Shown piece after piece: positions 9,010-18,078 of a DNA stretch of 64,000 nt (position 1 is the stretch's first letter; every line of letters begins with the position of its first letter). A program made the translations under genes and the position numbers. Origin of the DNA: Nocardia niigatensis NBRC 100131 (lineage in GTDB: Bacteria; Actinomycetota; Actinomycetes; Mycobacteriales; Mycobacteriaceae); assembly GCF_000308655.1 (NCBI RefSeq), contig NZ_BAGC01000039.1:1-64000 (forward strand), given 5' to 3'. A model generated the notes under the pieces. That model did not search any database, was not told the DNA's origin, and saw only the letters and a program-made list of their open reading frames with translations.

Positions 9010-9447
9010 ATGACAGACCGTCCGGACCTGGCAGCGATGATCGTCCCCCTGGGCCGTGCCCTCATGGCGGCGGAGCAACCGGTGCTCGCCGCACACGGGC
9101 TCACCATGTGGGCGTATGTCGTGCTGCTGCATCTGGACGAGGGGCCGGCGCGAGGTCAGGGCGTGCTGGCCCAGGAGATCGGGGCCGACAAGACCCGCAT
9201 CATCGCGGTGCTCGACGACCTGCAGGAGCGCGGACTCATCGAACGCCACCCCGATCCGGCCGACCGCCGGGCCCGGCTGCTCGCGCTGACCCCGGAGGGG
9301 CGCAGCCTGCGCGACGCGGCACAGGCCGGGATCCAGGCGCAGGAGGATCGTCTCCTCGCCAAGCTGCCCGCCGCCGACCGCCACGGCTTCGTCAACGCCC
9401 TCATCGCACTCGCCGCCCTCCCCCGAGACGAAATCATCGGCGCCTGA
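9010..9447 (+). CDS. MarR-family transcriptional regulator
   Basis: A 145-residue winged-helix protein. The recognition region (GVLAQEIGADKTRIIAVLDDLQERGLIERHPDPADRRARLLALT) carries the DxRxxxxxLT wing typical of MarR. It stands alone, downstream of the NmrA-like gene and convergent with priA. Its target and ligand are not evident. Confidence 0.9.
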   Translation: MTDRPDLAAMIVPLGRALMAAEQPVLAAHGLTMWAYVVLLHLDEGPARGQGVLAQEIGADKTRIIAVLDDLQERGLIERHPDPADRRARLLALTPEGRSLRDAAQAGIQAQEDRLLAKLPAADRHGFVNALIALAALPRDEIIGA

Positions 9448-9465
9448 ACGAGATCAGAGAGCGGT

Positions 9466-9497
9466 CGGCGCGGTGATCCGGGCAGGATTCCGCGCCG
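9466..9497. terminator. Bidirectional hairpin between marR and priA
   Basis: Arms CGGCGCGG (9466-9473) and CCGCGCCG (9490-9497) enclose a second short pairing (ATCC/GGAT). It lies between two convergent stop codons, and there is no T-tract. It is probably a rho-independent-like bidirectional terminator. Confidence 0.5.
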
Positions 9498-9510
9498 ATA
9501 CAGCTCCGAG

Positions 9511-11919
9511 CTAGCCGATGTCGATGGGGTCGATCTGGACGCGCAGGGGCGCGTCCGAGCGGTGGGTGCTGCGGACGGCCTGGGCGGCGGTAAGCGCGCG
9601 AGAGAGGGCGGCGCCGACGGCGCGGTCGGCCCGCAGGATCATGCGTTCCACCTCGGCGGGAGAGTCGCCGGAGGAGAACGGCTTTCGCGCGCCCGGCGGC
9701 AGCGGCACCGGACCCAAGATCTCGACACCGCCGGGAAGCTCTGCCTCGCCGAGCAATTCGGCGATGGAGTCCGAGGTGCCGTCGATGGCGGCGAAGCGGA
9801 CCGCGGGCGGGAACCGCACCTCGGTGCGCTGCTCGAGTTCGAAACCGGCGTGCCACACCGGATCCCAGCGCACCAGCGCCTGCACCGTCGGGATCGCTGC
9901 ATCCGCCATGACGATGACCCTGCCGCCCGGGCGTACCAGGGCCGCGGCGGACATCCAGCGGCGCAGGGCATCCTCGGCCGCACGCAGGTCGGCGCGGCCG
10001 AGCAGCGCCCAGCCGTCGAGCAGCATGGCGACCGCGTAGCCGCCGGGCACCCGTGGTTCCGCGCCGATGGTCGACACCACGACCTGCGGCCCCTCCGGGA
10101 CGGTGTCCAGAATCGACGAACCACCCGAACCCCGTACCGGCACACCGGGAAACGCACGTCCCAACTCCTCGGCCGTGCGTGACGCCCCGATGACGACGGC
10201 CCGCAGCGCCCGCGACCCACACGCTCCACATCGGAACGCCGCCTCGGTGATTCCGCACCATCGGCAGGCCGGACTCTGCGCCTCCGCGACACCTTCCCGC
10301 CCACTGCGCAAAGCGCCACGTGACGCGGGCCCGCCGTCGGGCAGTGCCAGCGGGCCATTGCAGTGACGGCAGCGCGCCGGGGTCCGGCACTTGGCACACG
10401 ACAGCGCCGGAATGTATCCGCGCCGGGGTACCTGGACCAGCACCGGCCCGCCGGCTTTGATCGCCTTGCGCGCCTCCGTGAACGCCACGGCCGGAATCCG
10501 AATGGCCTGCGCGATCGGATCCCGCTCCAGCGCCGCGTCCGTATCGCCAGGTGCGGTGATGCGCGGCATGGCCTGCCGCACCACGGCACGATCCGCGAGC
10601 AGATCGTGCGCCCACCCGGATTCGACGATCGCCTGCACCTCGGCCGTCCGCGAGAACCCGCCCGCCACGAACGCCGCCCCGGTCTCGTGCGCGCGCAGCA
10701 TGGCCACTTCCCGCGCATGCGGATACGGCGACCTCGGTTCGGCGAACGTATCGTCCCCGTCGTCCCAGATCGCGATCAGCCCAAGATCTTTCACGGGCGA
10801 GAACACCGCACTCCGCGTCCCCACCACCACCCGGGCCTTCCCTCGCAGCACCGACAACCACCGCCGATACCGCGCCGAAGGCCCCAACCCCGCCGCCAAT
10901 CCGACCGCCGACTCCCCGACCAGCCCAACGCATTCCGCCAGCACTCGATCCAGATCCCGCTGATCTGGCACCATGATCACCGCACTGCGCCCACCCCGCA
11001 CGGTCACCGCCGCCAACTCCGCCAACCGCGCCGCCCAGTCCTCCCCCGGCAACGCCTGCCACCCCGCCCGCGGCCCCCGCCCGGCCGCCAAGGCGGTCAG
11101 GAACGAATATCCATGGACATACCGTCCCCAGCCCGGATAGTCAGCCCCCACCGGCAGTGCGGCCACGAACTGCTCAGCCCCGCTCCCGGATTCGACCGCC
11201 GATCCAGCCGCAGGCAGCGGCGGATCTACCGGGCCGTCAACCGAATCGATCAGCGCCACACCAGCTTCCGCCGCCGCATCGGCGGCACTGCCGGGTGCCG
11301 ACGGTGCGACCGTCATCCCTTGAACCCCGATATCGCCGGCCTCGGCCGGGACGTCGCCCGCGCCGTCGTTCTCGACCTCGTTCCCGGCCTCCGTGATTGC
11401 GGTCGTCGCCACGTCGGCCTGCTCGGGTCCACCCCGATCAGGTTGCGCCGCAGCGTCTTCACGAGTTCTCGGAGTGGCAGCAGTATCCGCATCGTCAGCC
11501 ACCGCGAGATCGCCGGATGCGGCGGCGGGGCTCTTCTTCGCGGTGCGCTGGGATTCTTCGGCCTTCTCCGTGCCTTCGGATTCGACCTTGGCGTGGCGGG
11601 GTGGGATGGCGAGGCGGAGGACGTCGGCTCGGGTGCCGGCGTAGCGGGCAGCCACCGCGGTGACGAGGTTCAGGATTTCCGGGGTGAGGACCTGTTCGCC
11701 GGATACGACGCGTTCGAGCCGGACGAGTTTGCCGGTGTGGTCGGAGGTTTCGAGGCGTTCGAGGAGGTAGCCGTCGACGAGGCGGCCCGAGAAGCGGACG
11801 CGGACGCGGACGCCGGGCTGGGCTAGTTCGTCCATCTCCGGCGGGACCAGGTAGTCGAAATCCCGGTCCAGGTGGGCAGGTTCGAGAAGGGGCAGGACCC
11901 GCGCGATGGGACGCAACAC
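9511..11919 (-). CDS. priA: Primosomal protein N-prime (PriA), actinobacterial form lacking helicase motifs
   Basis: Involved in restart of stalled replication forks. The N-terminal 3-prime-DNA-binding domain (IARVLPLLEPAHLDRDFDYLVP) is conserved, and the zinc region has eight cysteines (CAKC, CRHC, CRWC, CGAC). The Walker A GxxGSGKT motif is absent, and the DEEH box is replaced by DDGDD. This matches mycobacterial PriA, which is annotated as lacking detectable helicase domains. A disordered acidic/Ala-rich insert of about 130 residues follows the N-terminal domain. I start at the GTG at 11919, which has GGTGGAG 9 bases upstream. The frame stays open to 12018, but that extension would translate a 43-base hairpin just after metK. 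Confidence 0.9.
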   Translation of the reverse strand: MLRPIARVLPLLEPAHLDRDFDYLVPPEMDELAQPGVRVRVRFSGRLVDGYLLERLETSDHTGKLVRLERVVSGEQVLTPEILNLVTAVAARYAGTRADVLRLAIPPRHAKVESEGTEKAEESQRTAKKSPAAASGDLAVADDADTAATPRTREDAAAQPDRGGPEQADVATTAITEAGNEVENDGAGDVPAEAGDIGVQGMTVAPSAPGSAADAAAEAGVALIDSVDGPVDPPLPAAGSAVESGSGAEQFVAALPVGADYPGWGRYVHGYSFLTALAAGRGPRAGWQALPGEDWAARLAELAAVTVRGGRSAVIMVPDQRDLDRVLAECVGLVGESAVGLAAGLGPSARYRRWLSVLRGKARVVVGTRSAVFSPVKDLGLIAIWDDGDDTFAEPRSPYPHAREVAMLRAHETGAAFVAGGFSRTAEVQAIVESGWAHDLLADRAVVRQAMPRITAPGDTDAALERDPIAQAIRIPAVAFTEARKAIKAGGPVLVQVPRRGYIPALSCAKCRTPARCRHCNGPLALPDGGPASRGALRSGREGVAEAQSPACRWCGITEAAFRCGACGSRALRAVVIGASRTAEELGRAFPGVPVRGSGGSSILDTVPEGPQVVVSTIGAEPRVPGGYAVAMLLDGWALLGRADLRAAEDALRRWMSAAALVRPGGRVIVMADAAIPTVQALVRWDPVWHAGFELEQRTEVRFPPAVRFAAIDGTSDSIAELLGEAELPGGVEILGPVPLPPGARKPFSSGDSPAEVERMILRADRAVGAALSRALTAAQAVRSTHRSDAPLRVQIDPIDIG

Positions 11920-11949
11920 GCCAACGCGCTCCACCTCCCTGCGCTTGGC

Positions 11950-11992
11950 GGGAGCGCCGGGCTCGGAGAGGCTCTCCGTGCCCGGCGCTCCC
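11950..11992. repeat. Near-perfect 43-nt palindrome between metK and priA
   Basis: Outer arms are GGGAGCGCCGGGC (11950-11962) and GCCCGGCGCTCCC (11980-11992). After a single T:T mismatch come inner arms CGGAGA and TCTCCG around a GGC loop, giving 19 paired positions in total. It begins 26 bases after the metK stop on the minus strand and could be a terminator, an attenuator or an mRNA stabiliser. The regular form suggests a dispersed palindromic element. No second copy is seen in this window. Confidence 0.7.
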
Positions 11993-12018
11993 GTCGAGAG
12001 TGGTGGGGTGCCGGTCAA

Positions 12019-13233
12019 TTACAGCCCGGCGGCCGCGCGCAGCTTCTCCGCGCGGTCGGTGCGCTCCCACGGCAGATCGACGTCGGTACGGCCGAAGTGG
12101 CCGTAGGCGGCGGTCGGCGCGTAGATCGGGCGCAGCAGGTCCAGGTCGCGGATGATCGCGCCGGGACGCAGGTCGAAGACCTGACCGATGGCGTCGGAGA
12201 TCTTGATCGGGTCGATCAGCTCGGTGCCGAAGGTCTCGACGAACAGGCCGACGGGCGCGGCCTTGCCGATGGCGTAGGCGACCTGGACCTCGACCCGCTC
12301 GGCCAGGCCGGCGGCGACGACATTCTTGGCGACCCACCGCATGGCGTAGGCGGCCGAGCGGTCGACCTTCGACGGGTCCTTGCCGGAGAAGGCGCCGCCA
12401 CCGTGGCGGGCCATGCCGCCGTAGGTGTCGACGATGATCTTGCGGCCGGTCAGCCCCGCGTCACCCATCGGACCACCGAGCACGAACTTGCCGGTCGGGT
12501 TGACCAGCAGCCGCACATTCGAGGTGTCGAGCGGGTTGGGCAACTGCAGCTCGGCCAGCACCGAGTCGACGACCTTCTCGCGGATGTCCGGGGTGAGCAG
12601 ATTGTCCAGGTCGATGTCGGCCGCGTGCTGGGTCGAGATCACCACGGTGTCGAGGCGCTTGGGGATGGCGCCGTCGTACTCGATGGTGACCTGGGTCTTG
12701 CCGTCGGGACGCAGGTACGGCAGCACGCCGGACTTGCGGACCTCGGTCAGACGCCGGGACAGCTTGTGCGCCAGCGAGATCGGCAGCGGCATGAGCTCGG
12801 GGGTCTCGATGGTGGCATAGCCGAACATCAGGCCCTGGTCACCCGCGCCCTGACGGGCGATCTCGTCGTCCTCGCCGCCGACGCGGGCCTCGTGCGAGGT
12901 GTCCACGCCCATGGCGATATCGGGCGACTGGGCGCCGATGGCGACGTTCACGCCGCAGGAGGCGCCGTCGAAACCCTTTGCGGAGGAGTCGTATCCGATC
13001 TCCAGGACCTTCTCGCGAACGATGGTCGGGATGTCGGCGTAGGCCGAGGTGGTGACCTCACCGGCCACGTGCACCTGACCGGTGGTCACCAGAGTCTCCA
13101 CCGCGACCCGGCTGCGCGGATCGGCCGCGAGCAACGCGTCGAGGATGGAATCGCTGATGGCATCACAGATCTTGTCGGGGTGACCCTCGGTCACCGACTC
13201 ACTGGTGAATAGGCGGCTGCCAGACGTGCGCAC
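12019..13233 (-). CDS. metK: S-adenosylmethionine synthetase
   Basis: Makes SAM from methionine and ATP in the cytosol. The 404-residue protein starts at the GTG ([13 protein letters not shown]) preceded by GAGGGAGAGGGAA. Family signatures are present: [25 protein letters not shown], and the phosphate loop [16 protein letters not shown]. Gene order coaBC-metK-priA is standard in actinobacteria. An in-frame upstream extension of 23 codons has no good ribosome-binding site. I see no recognisable SAM riboswitch in the leader. Confidence 0.97.
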   Translation of the reverse strand: MRTSGSRLFTSESVTEGHPDKICDAISDSILDALLAADPRSRVAVETLVTTGQVHVAGEVTTSAYADIPTIVREKVLEIGYDSSAKGFDGASCGVNVAIGAQSPDIAMGVDTSHEARVGGEDDEIARQGAGDQGLMFGYATIETPELMPLPISLAHKLSRRLTEVRKSGVLPYLRPDGKTQVTIEYDGAIPKRLDTVVISTQHAADIDLDNLLTPDIREKVVDSVLAELQLPNPLDTSNVRLLVNPTGKFVLGGPMGDAGLTGRKIIVDTYGGMARHGGGAFSGKDPSKVDRSAAYAMRWVAKNVVAAGLAERVEVQVAYAIGKAAPVGLFVETFGTELIDPIKISDAIGQVFDLRPGAIIRDLDLLRPIYAPTAAYGHFGRTDVDLPWERTDRAEKLRAAAGL

Positions 13234-13391
13234 AGTTGTTCCCTCTCCCTCAACGGGTTTCTCGTATCGGGTGGCGACAGTAGCGTCTCCGCTGCATCGC
13301 ACAACCCTTTGTCTCAGGTTATTCCAATATGTTCGTCACAGGGGCAGGCTGCCTCCATGACGAGCACATTGTGACTCAGACAGTCGCGAGG

Positions 13392-13416
13392 CCGCGTCCG
13401 CGGACTGCGGACGCGG
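13392..13416 (-). terminator. Hairpin downstream of coaBC
   Basis: Perfect 10-bp stem CCGCGTCCGC / GCGGACGCGG with a 5-nt loop, 35 bases after the coaBC stop. It has no T-tract, and terminator function is inferred from position. Confidence 0.5.
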
Positions 13417-13450
13417 TCGTCGACCGCCTGAACCCTGCGGTGCCGAGGCT

Positions 13451-14671
13451 TCAGCGGAGCAAGGGACCGAGTGCATCCAGCACTCGGCTAGCCAGTAGTG
13501 CCTTGGACCCGTGGTCCAGGGCGATCTCGGTGCCGTCAGCACCGAGCAACCAGCCGTCGTTGGTGTCGACCTCGAAGGCCTTCCCCTCCCCGACGGCATT
13601 CACGACCAGCAGGTCGCAGCCCTTACGGGCCAGTTTGGCCCGGGCGTGGGTGAGCACATCGGCGTGCTCGTCCCCGGTCTCGGCGGCGAAGCCGACGATC
13701 GCGGTGCCCGGTAGGTGCCCGTCGCGACGGGATTGCACCAACCCGGCCAGGATATCCGGTGTCTTGGCGAGTGCGATCGAATCCGGTTCTCCCGCACCCT
13801 TTTTGATCTTAGCCGTCGCCACGTCCACGGGGCGGAAGTCCGCCACCGCCGCGGCCATGATGACCGCGTCCGCGCCGAGCGAATGCTTGTCGACCGCCAC
13901 CTTCAGCTGTTCGGCGGTGGTCACGTGCACGACCTCGACCGCGGCCGGGGCGTCCAGGCCGATGGTATTCCCCGCGATCAGCGTGACCTGCGCGCCACGC
14001 TGGGCGGCCAGGCGGGCGATCGCGTAGCCCTGTTTTCCGGAACTCCGATTGCCAAGGAAGCGAACGGGATCCAGCGGTTCCCGGGTGCCGCCGGCGGACA
14101 CCACGACGCGGCGGCCCTCGAGGTCGCGCGGCAGGGCGTCGGCCCGTTCCAGCAGCAGCCGGGCCAGGCCGAAGATCTCCTCCGGTTCGGGCAGCCGGCC
14201 CGGACCGGTGTCGGTGCCGGTGAGCCGGCCCGAGGCGGGTTCCATGACCACGGCGCCGTGCGCGCGCAGCGTCGCCACGTTCGCCCGGGTGGCCGGGTGC
14301 TCCCACATCTCGGTGTGCATGGCCGGGGCGAAGAGGACGGGACAGCGCGCGGTCAGCAGCGTCGCGGTCAGCAGGTCGTCGGCGCGGCCCTGCGCGGCGC
14401 GGGCCATGAGGTCCGCGGTGGCGGGGGCGATGACGACCAGATCGGCCTCCTGGCCGAGGCGCACATGCGGCACCTGCGGCACATCGGCGAAGACGCCGGT
14501 GTGCACGGGGTGGCCGGACAGCGCCTCGAAGGTGGCCTTGCCGACGAACTCCAGTGCCGACTCGGTAGGAATGACACGAACCTCGTGCCCGGTCTCAGTG
14601 AACCGGCGCACGAGGTTGCAGCTCTTGTAGGCGGCGATACCGCCGCCGACTCCGACGACGATCCGGGTCAC
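13451..14671 (-). CDS. coaBC: Bifunctional phosphopantothenoylcysteine decarboxylase / phosphopantothenate-cysteine ligase
   Basis: Catalyses two steps of coenzyme A synthesis. The N-terminal CoaC flavoprotein domain (about 1-180) has GVGGGIAAYK, the catalytic His region (PHVRLG) and the PATADLMAR segment corresponding to the PASANT motif. The C-terminal CoaB ligase domain has GGTREPLDPVR, NRSSGKQG and AAAVADFRP with the KIKK active-site lysines. The length of 406 residues is normal. It lies 7 bases downstream of rpoZ, so it is probably cotranscribed with gmk and rpoZ. Confidence 0.96.
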   Translation of the reverse strand: MTRIVVGVGGGIAAYKSCNLVRRFTETGHEVRVIPTESALEFVGKATFEALSGHPVHTGVFADVPQVPHVRLGQEADLVVIAPATADLMARAAQGRADDLLTATLLTARCPVLFAPAMHTEMWEHPATRANVATLRAHGAVVMEPASGRLTGTDTGPGRLPEPEEIFGLARLLLERADALPRDLEGRRVVVSAGGTREPLDPVRFLGNRSSGKQGYAIARLAAQRGAQVTLIAGNTIGLDAPAAVEVVHVTTAEQLKVAVDKHSLGADAVIMAAAVADFRPVDVATAKIKKGAGEPDSIALAKTPDILAGLVQSRRDGHLPGTAIVGFAAETGDEHADVLTHARAKLARKGCDLLVVNAVGEGKAFEVDTNDGWLLGADGTEIALDHGSKALLASRVLDALGPLLR

Positions 14672-14678
14672 CGCTGGA

Positions 14679-15053
<375 letters not shown>

Positions 15054-15638
15054 CTAAGACCCCGAATTTGTGCTAACGAACAACGATACCAACTGCTCGC
15101 AGGCGCTGGTCACGTGGTCGTTCACGATGACGATGTCGAACTCGTCACATGCAGCCAATTCGGTCCGAGCGGTCTGTAGGCGACGCTCGATGACCTCGGG
15201 CGATTCCGTCCCGCGTGACGTCAGGCGGGACACCAGCTCGTCCCAGCTGGGTGGGGCCAGGAAGACCAGCAGGGCTTCCGGCATGGTCTTGCGGATCGAG
15301 CGCGCGCCCTCGAGGTCCACCTCGATCAGGACGTGATGTCCGGACGTGAGCGCTTCCCGCACGGGTGCGGCCGGGGTGCCCGACCGCTGCAGTCCACCAT
15401 GGATGTCGGCCCATTCGAGCAGTTCGTCCGCCTCGATCATGGCGTCGAACTTCTCACGGGTGACGAATCGGTAGTCCTGGCCGTCGACCTCCCCGGGCCG
15501 CGGAGCCCGGGTGGTGGCCGACACACTGAATACCAATTCGGGCAGTCGTTCGCGCACGCAGCGCACGACGGTGGACTTACCGACGGCCGAGGGGCCGACC
15601 AGAACTACCAGTCGACCCTTCCGAGTGTGTTCGACCAC
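15054..15638 (-). CDS. gmk: Guanylate kinase
   Basis: Phosphorylates GMP to GDP with ATP. The P-loop is GPSAVGKST, and the GMP-binding region includes [19 protein letters not shown] and EWADIHG. The start is placed at the GTG eight bases after the mihF stop. A more upstream ATG (15698) would overlap mihF by about 50 bases and add residues unlike the family. The product is 194 residues, and the gene is tightly linked to mihF. Confidence 0.95.
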   Translation of the reverse strand: MVEHTRKGRLVVLVGPSAVGKSTVVRCVRERLPELVFSVSATTRAPRPGEVDGQDYRFVTREKFDAMIEADELLEWADIHGGLQRSGTPAAPVREALTSGHHVLIEVDLEGARSIRKTMPEALLVFLAPPSWDELVSRLTSRGTESPEVIERRLQTARTELAACDEFDIVIVNDHVTSACEQLVSLFVSTNSGS

Positions 15639-15645
15639 CCTCGGA

Positions 15646-15969
15646 TTATTCGGCGCTGAAGTCGAACCGGGCCAGCAGCGCCTTGCGCTGCCGGTCACCC
15701 AGTCCGCGCAGGCGGCGGGTGGGAGCGATCTCGAGCTCGCTCATGATCTCGGCCGCCTTGACCTTGCCAACCTTCGGCAGGGCCTCGAGCAGCGCCGAAA
15801 CCTTCATCTTGCCGAGGACTTCGTCCTTCTCGGCGTCCGCAAGGACCGTCTTCAGATCGGTGCCACCACGCTTCAAGCGCTCCTTGAGCTCCGCCCGAGC
15901 GCGGCGAGCGGCAGCCGCCTTCTCCAAAGCAGCGGCGCGCTGCTCGTCAGTCAGCTGGGGAAGGGCCAC
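15646..15969 (-). CDS. mihF: Actinobacterial integration host factor mIHF
   Basis: A nucleoid-associated DNA-binding protein of 107 residues, unrelated to HU/IHF. The N-terminal helix is Ala/Lys/Arg-rich ([23 protein letters not shown]). The C-terminal helix-two-turn-helix portion reads [40 protein letters not shown]. Directly upstream of gmk, as in mycobacteria. It is essential in mycobacteria and shapes global transcription. The long 600-base upstream region suggests complex regulation. Confidence 0.95.
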   Translation of the reverse strand: MALPQLTDEQRAAALEKAAAARRARAELKERLKRGGTDLKTVLADAEKDEVLGKMKVSALLEALPKVGKVKAAEIMSELEIAPTRRLRGLGDRQRKALLARFDFSAE

Positions 15970-16187
15970 GGTTCCTCCGTCTCATCGTTCATTGCTTGAT
16001 CTACCTCCGGTAACCCGGTGGTCTCAGCGACCGTACCCACGACGCTTGCCGATTGCGAACCCACCCCCCAGGTCAGCGCGTGATTCGGGCCGCGACCGGG
16101 CCGGATGGGCGGCCTCGCGGGCCACCTCCGACCGACTGCCAGGATGCTACCGCCGCGGCCACGAATATCCTTGCAGCCAGGGCTTTT

Positions 16188-16246
16188 TCGGTCACGGAAC
16201 GGGGCCGCCCGGGGGTCGGACGGGCCCCGGATGAAACCGTGACCGA
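16188..16246. repeat. Inverted repeat in the mihF upstream region
   Basis: Perfect 10-bp arms TCGGTCACGG (16188-16197) and CCGTGACCGA (16237-16246) enclose 39 bases. Those bases hold further GGGGCC/GGGCCCC complementarity, so an extended stem could form in RNA. It lies about 220 bases upstream of the mihF start. It could be a paired operator or a structured leader. Confidence 0.5.
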
Positions 16247-16476
16247 GCTGTAATCTCGCGACCTGGATTTTTCTTGGATTTCTCGGCGTGTCGTTCGAAT
16301 CCGCACCGCGTGTCGCGGCTCACGCGGAGCGTTGAGAGCAGGGTTGAATCACGCAATTCAGACACCTTCCGGTGCAGGTCGGACCGGTGCGGGGCCGCCC
16401 CGGAGCCGCCGGAACGACCCGTTTCCCAGCCCTGACGCGGCCGCTGACGGGCTAAACCTCCCGGGCGCGACGATCA

Positions 16477-16503
16477 AACGCCCGCCGCGATGCGGCGGGC
16501 GTT
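16477..16503 (-). terminator. Terminator downstream of the VOC gene
   Basis: Perfect 12-bp stem AACGCCCGCCGC / GCGGCGGGCGTT with a 3-nt loop. On the minus strand it is followed by TTTG. It lies about 70 bases beyond the VOC stop codon. Confidence 0.7.
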
Positions 16504-16571
16504 GTGAGGCGATACGGACAAGCGTTCGATCGGGTCGCCGGACGGATTCGCCGACAGCGAACAAGATCGCG

Positions 16572-17000
16572 TCAGTCGTCGTACTGACAGAGTTCCACGA
16601 GCGTGCCCTCCGGGGCGCGGACATGCGCCACGCGCATGCCCCACGCGGGCTGTTCGGCGGGCTCGGCGGCGATGCGGGCGCCGCGTTCGCGCAGGATGTC
16701 CACCGCCCGGTCGACCTCGGCGACGCGCAAAACCACGACGACCGTGTCGATCTCGCCGCGCGGCCGGTGCTCGGCGCCGAGGGCGGCGTCCATGTAGGCG
16801 CGGGTGAACAGTGCGAGATCGCCGCCGGGGAGCGCGAAGCAGGCGTACGGGCCGGCGTCCGATTCGGGCACGTCACCAGGGGTTTCCTGCTTCAGGGGCA
16901 GGCCCAGGACATCGCGGTAGAAGCGATAGCTGGTCGCGAAATCGTCCACCAGGACGCGGGTTTGGCCGTAGGAGACGAGGCCGAGGCCGGCGTCGGACAT
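16572..17000 (-). CDS. VOC-superfamily (glyoxalase/bleomycin-resistance fold) protein
   Basis: A 142-residue protein of two beta-alpha-beta-beta-beta modules. The module features QTRVLVDDFATSYRFYRDVLGLPL and GTLVELCQYD (C-terminal metal-ligand Glu position) are seen. Members include glyoxalases, dioxygenases and drug-binding proteins, and the substrate is not predictable. The start ATG at 17000 has GAAAGGTGGG upstream. It lies between mihF and pyrF, which are near neighbours in relatives. Confidence 0.88.
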   Translation of the reverse strand: MSDAGLGLVSYGQTRVLVDDFATSYRFYRDVLGLPLKQETPGDVPESDAGPYACFALPGGDLALFTRAYMDAALGAEHRPRGEIDTVVVVLRVAEVDRAVDILRERGARIAAEPAEQPAWGMRVAHVRAPEGTLVELCQYDD

Positions 17001-17122
17001 GAGAAATCCCACCTTTCTACCGAGCGGTCGGGTTTCAAGCCTAGTGCGCGGCGACCGAGCGCGAATCCGGCACACGGGCGGAAATCAGTTGCTCCCCACC
17101 GCGATTCGAACCCCTGCGGAGG

Positions 17123-17974
17123 TCAGTCCGCCGGCCAGAAGTCCTTCAGGCCCGGGGCCGCCTCCGCTCCCTGGCGCACCCCCGCCTGGTAGGCGGGCTC
17201 CAGGGCGGCGGCGTTGAACAGGTCCGGACCATAGGCGGCGATCGCGTCGGCGTCGGGGACGATGAAAGTCGTTACGGCGCCGCCCAGATCCCGGTCGGAC
17301 GGGCTGTGCGGGAACAGGTGCGCGAGCGGCTCGATGATCAGCACGCGTTCGGCTCCGGCCGCCAGGTCGGCATTGATGGGCGAGCGCATGCCGCCGTCGA
17401 AGTAGTACATGCCGTCGATCGGGATGGGCGGGAAGACACCGGGAACCGAGGTGCTCGAGGCCAGTGCCTCGGGCAGGGTGGCCTTGCCGTCGGGGGTCCA
17501 CACCTGCAGGTCGCCGGTGGCGACGCTGATGGCGGTGATTCGCAGATCGCGCCGCGGCCAGGCGGCATGGCCGACGAAGGCGCCGATGCGGGCGATGTGC
17601 TCGGCCGGGTCGCCGAGGTTCATCTCCAGCGCGCGCTCGCCGGCGCGACGGCGGGCCTGGTCCGGCGTCAGTCCCGGGGTGGCCAGCAGACCCATGATCT
17701 CGCCGAAGCTGTTCGGGTCGAACCGGATCGGGGGCGGTCCGGAGGCGTCGGGAGTGGGCCGGCGCAGCAGCAGGGCCAGGTCGACCTCGGCGGCGAGGGC
17801 GGCGCCGACGACGGCTCCGGCCGAGGTGCCGACGATCCGTTCGGCGCGGGCCGGGTCGATGCCGGCTTCACGCAGGGCGATGACCACACCGGCCATCCAG
17901 CTCAGGCCGACGGCGCCACCGCCACCCAGCACGAGGGCATGGCCAATTTCATTGGGCGGCACCGCGGCAGACAT
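17123..17974 (-). CDS. Patatin-like phospholipase
   Basis: A predicted serine lipid acyl hydrolase using a Ser-Asp dyad. In the 283-residue product the oxyanion hole is GGGGAVG, the nucleophile motif is GTSAG (Ser about residue 58), and the catalytic Asp is in the DGG motif (YYFDGGMRSP). There is no signal peptide, so it is cytosolic or membrane-associated. It stands alone between the VOC gene and pyrF. The start at 17974 (MSAAVPPN) is preferred, since an upstream in-frame start adds 27 unconserved residues. Confidence 0.9.
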   Translation of the reverse strand: MSAAVPPNEIGHALVLGGGGAVGLSWMAGVVIALREAGIDPARAERIVGTSAGAVVGAALAAEVDLALLLRRPTPDASGPPPIRFDPNSFGEIMGLLATPGLTPDQARRRAGERALEMNLGDPAEHIARIGAFVGHAAWPRRDLRITAISVATGDLQVWTPDGKATLPEALASSTSVPGVFPPIPIDGMYYFDGGMRSPINADLAAGAERVLIIEPLAHLFPHSPSDRDLGGAVTTFIVPDADAIAAYGPDLFNAAALEPAYQAGVRQGAEAAPGLKDFWPAD

Positions 17975-18025
17975 ACCGTCACTGTAGCCGGAATCGAGCG
18001 AAGCGGAGGGGATCACTCCGAAAAG

Positions 18026-18058
18026 CTCGTGGCACCGGAACGGGTCCGGTGCCACGAG
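18026..18058 (-). terminator. Terminator of the pyr operon
   Basis: Perfect 13-bp stem CTCGTGGCACCGG / CCGGTGCCACGAG with a 7-nt loop. On the minus strand it is followed by CTTTTCGG. It begins about 20 bases after the pyrF stop. Confidence 0.85.
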
Positions 18059-18078
18059 AGACGATCGCCTGCGGCGAA

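Larger units (their letters stand above)
15970..16571. other. Long intergenic region upstream of mihF
   Basis: About 600 bases with no convincing gene. It holds a 10-bp inverted repeat (16188-16246) in the mihF leader and a terminator hairpin for the VOC gene (16477-16503). The mihF promoter must lie here, but I cannot place -35/-10 boxes with confidence. Confidence 0.6.

Noticed and set aside
13234..13330. A SAM riboswitch in the metK leader
   Set aside because: I looked for SAM-type paired elements and an adjacent terminator. The leader is short and I see no recognisable conserved core.
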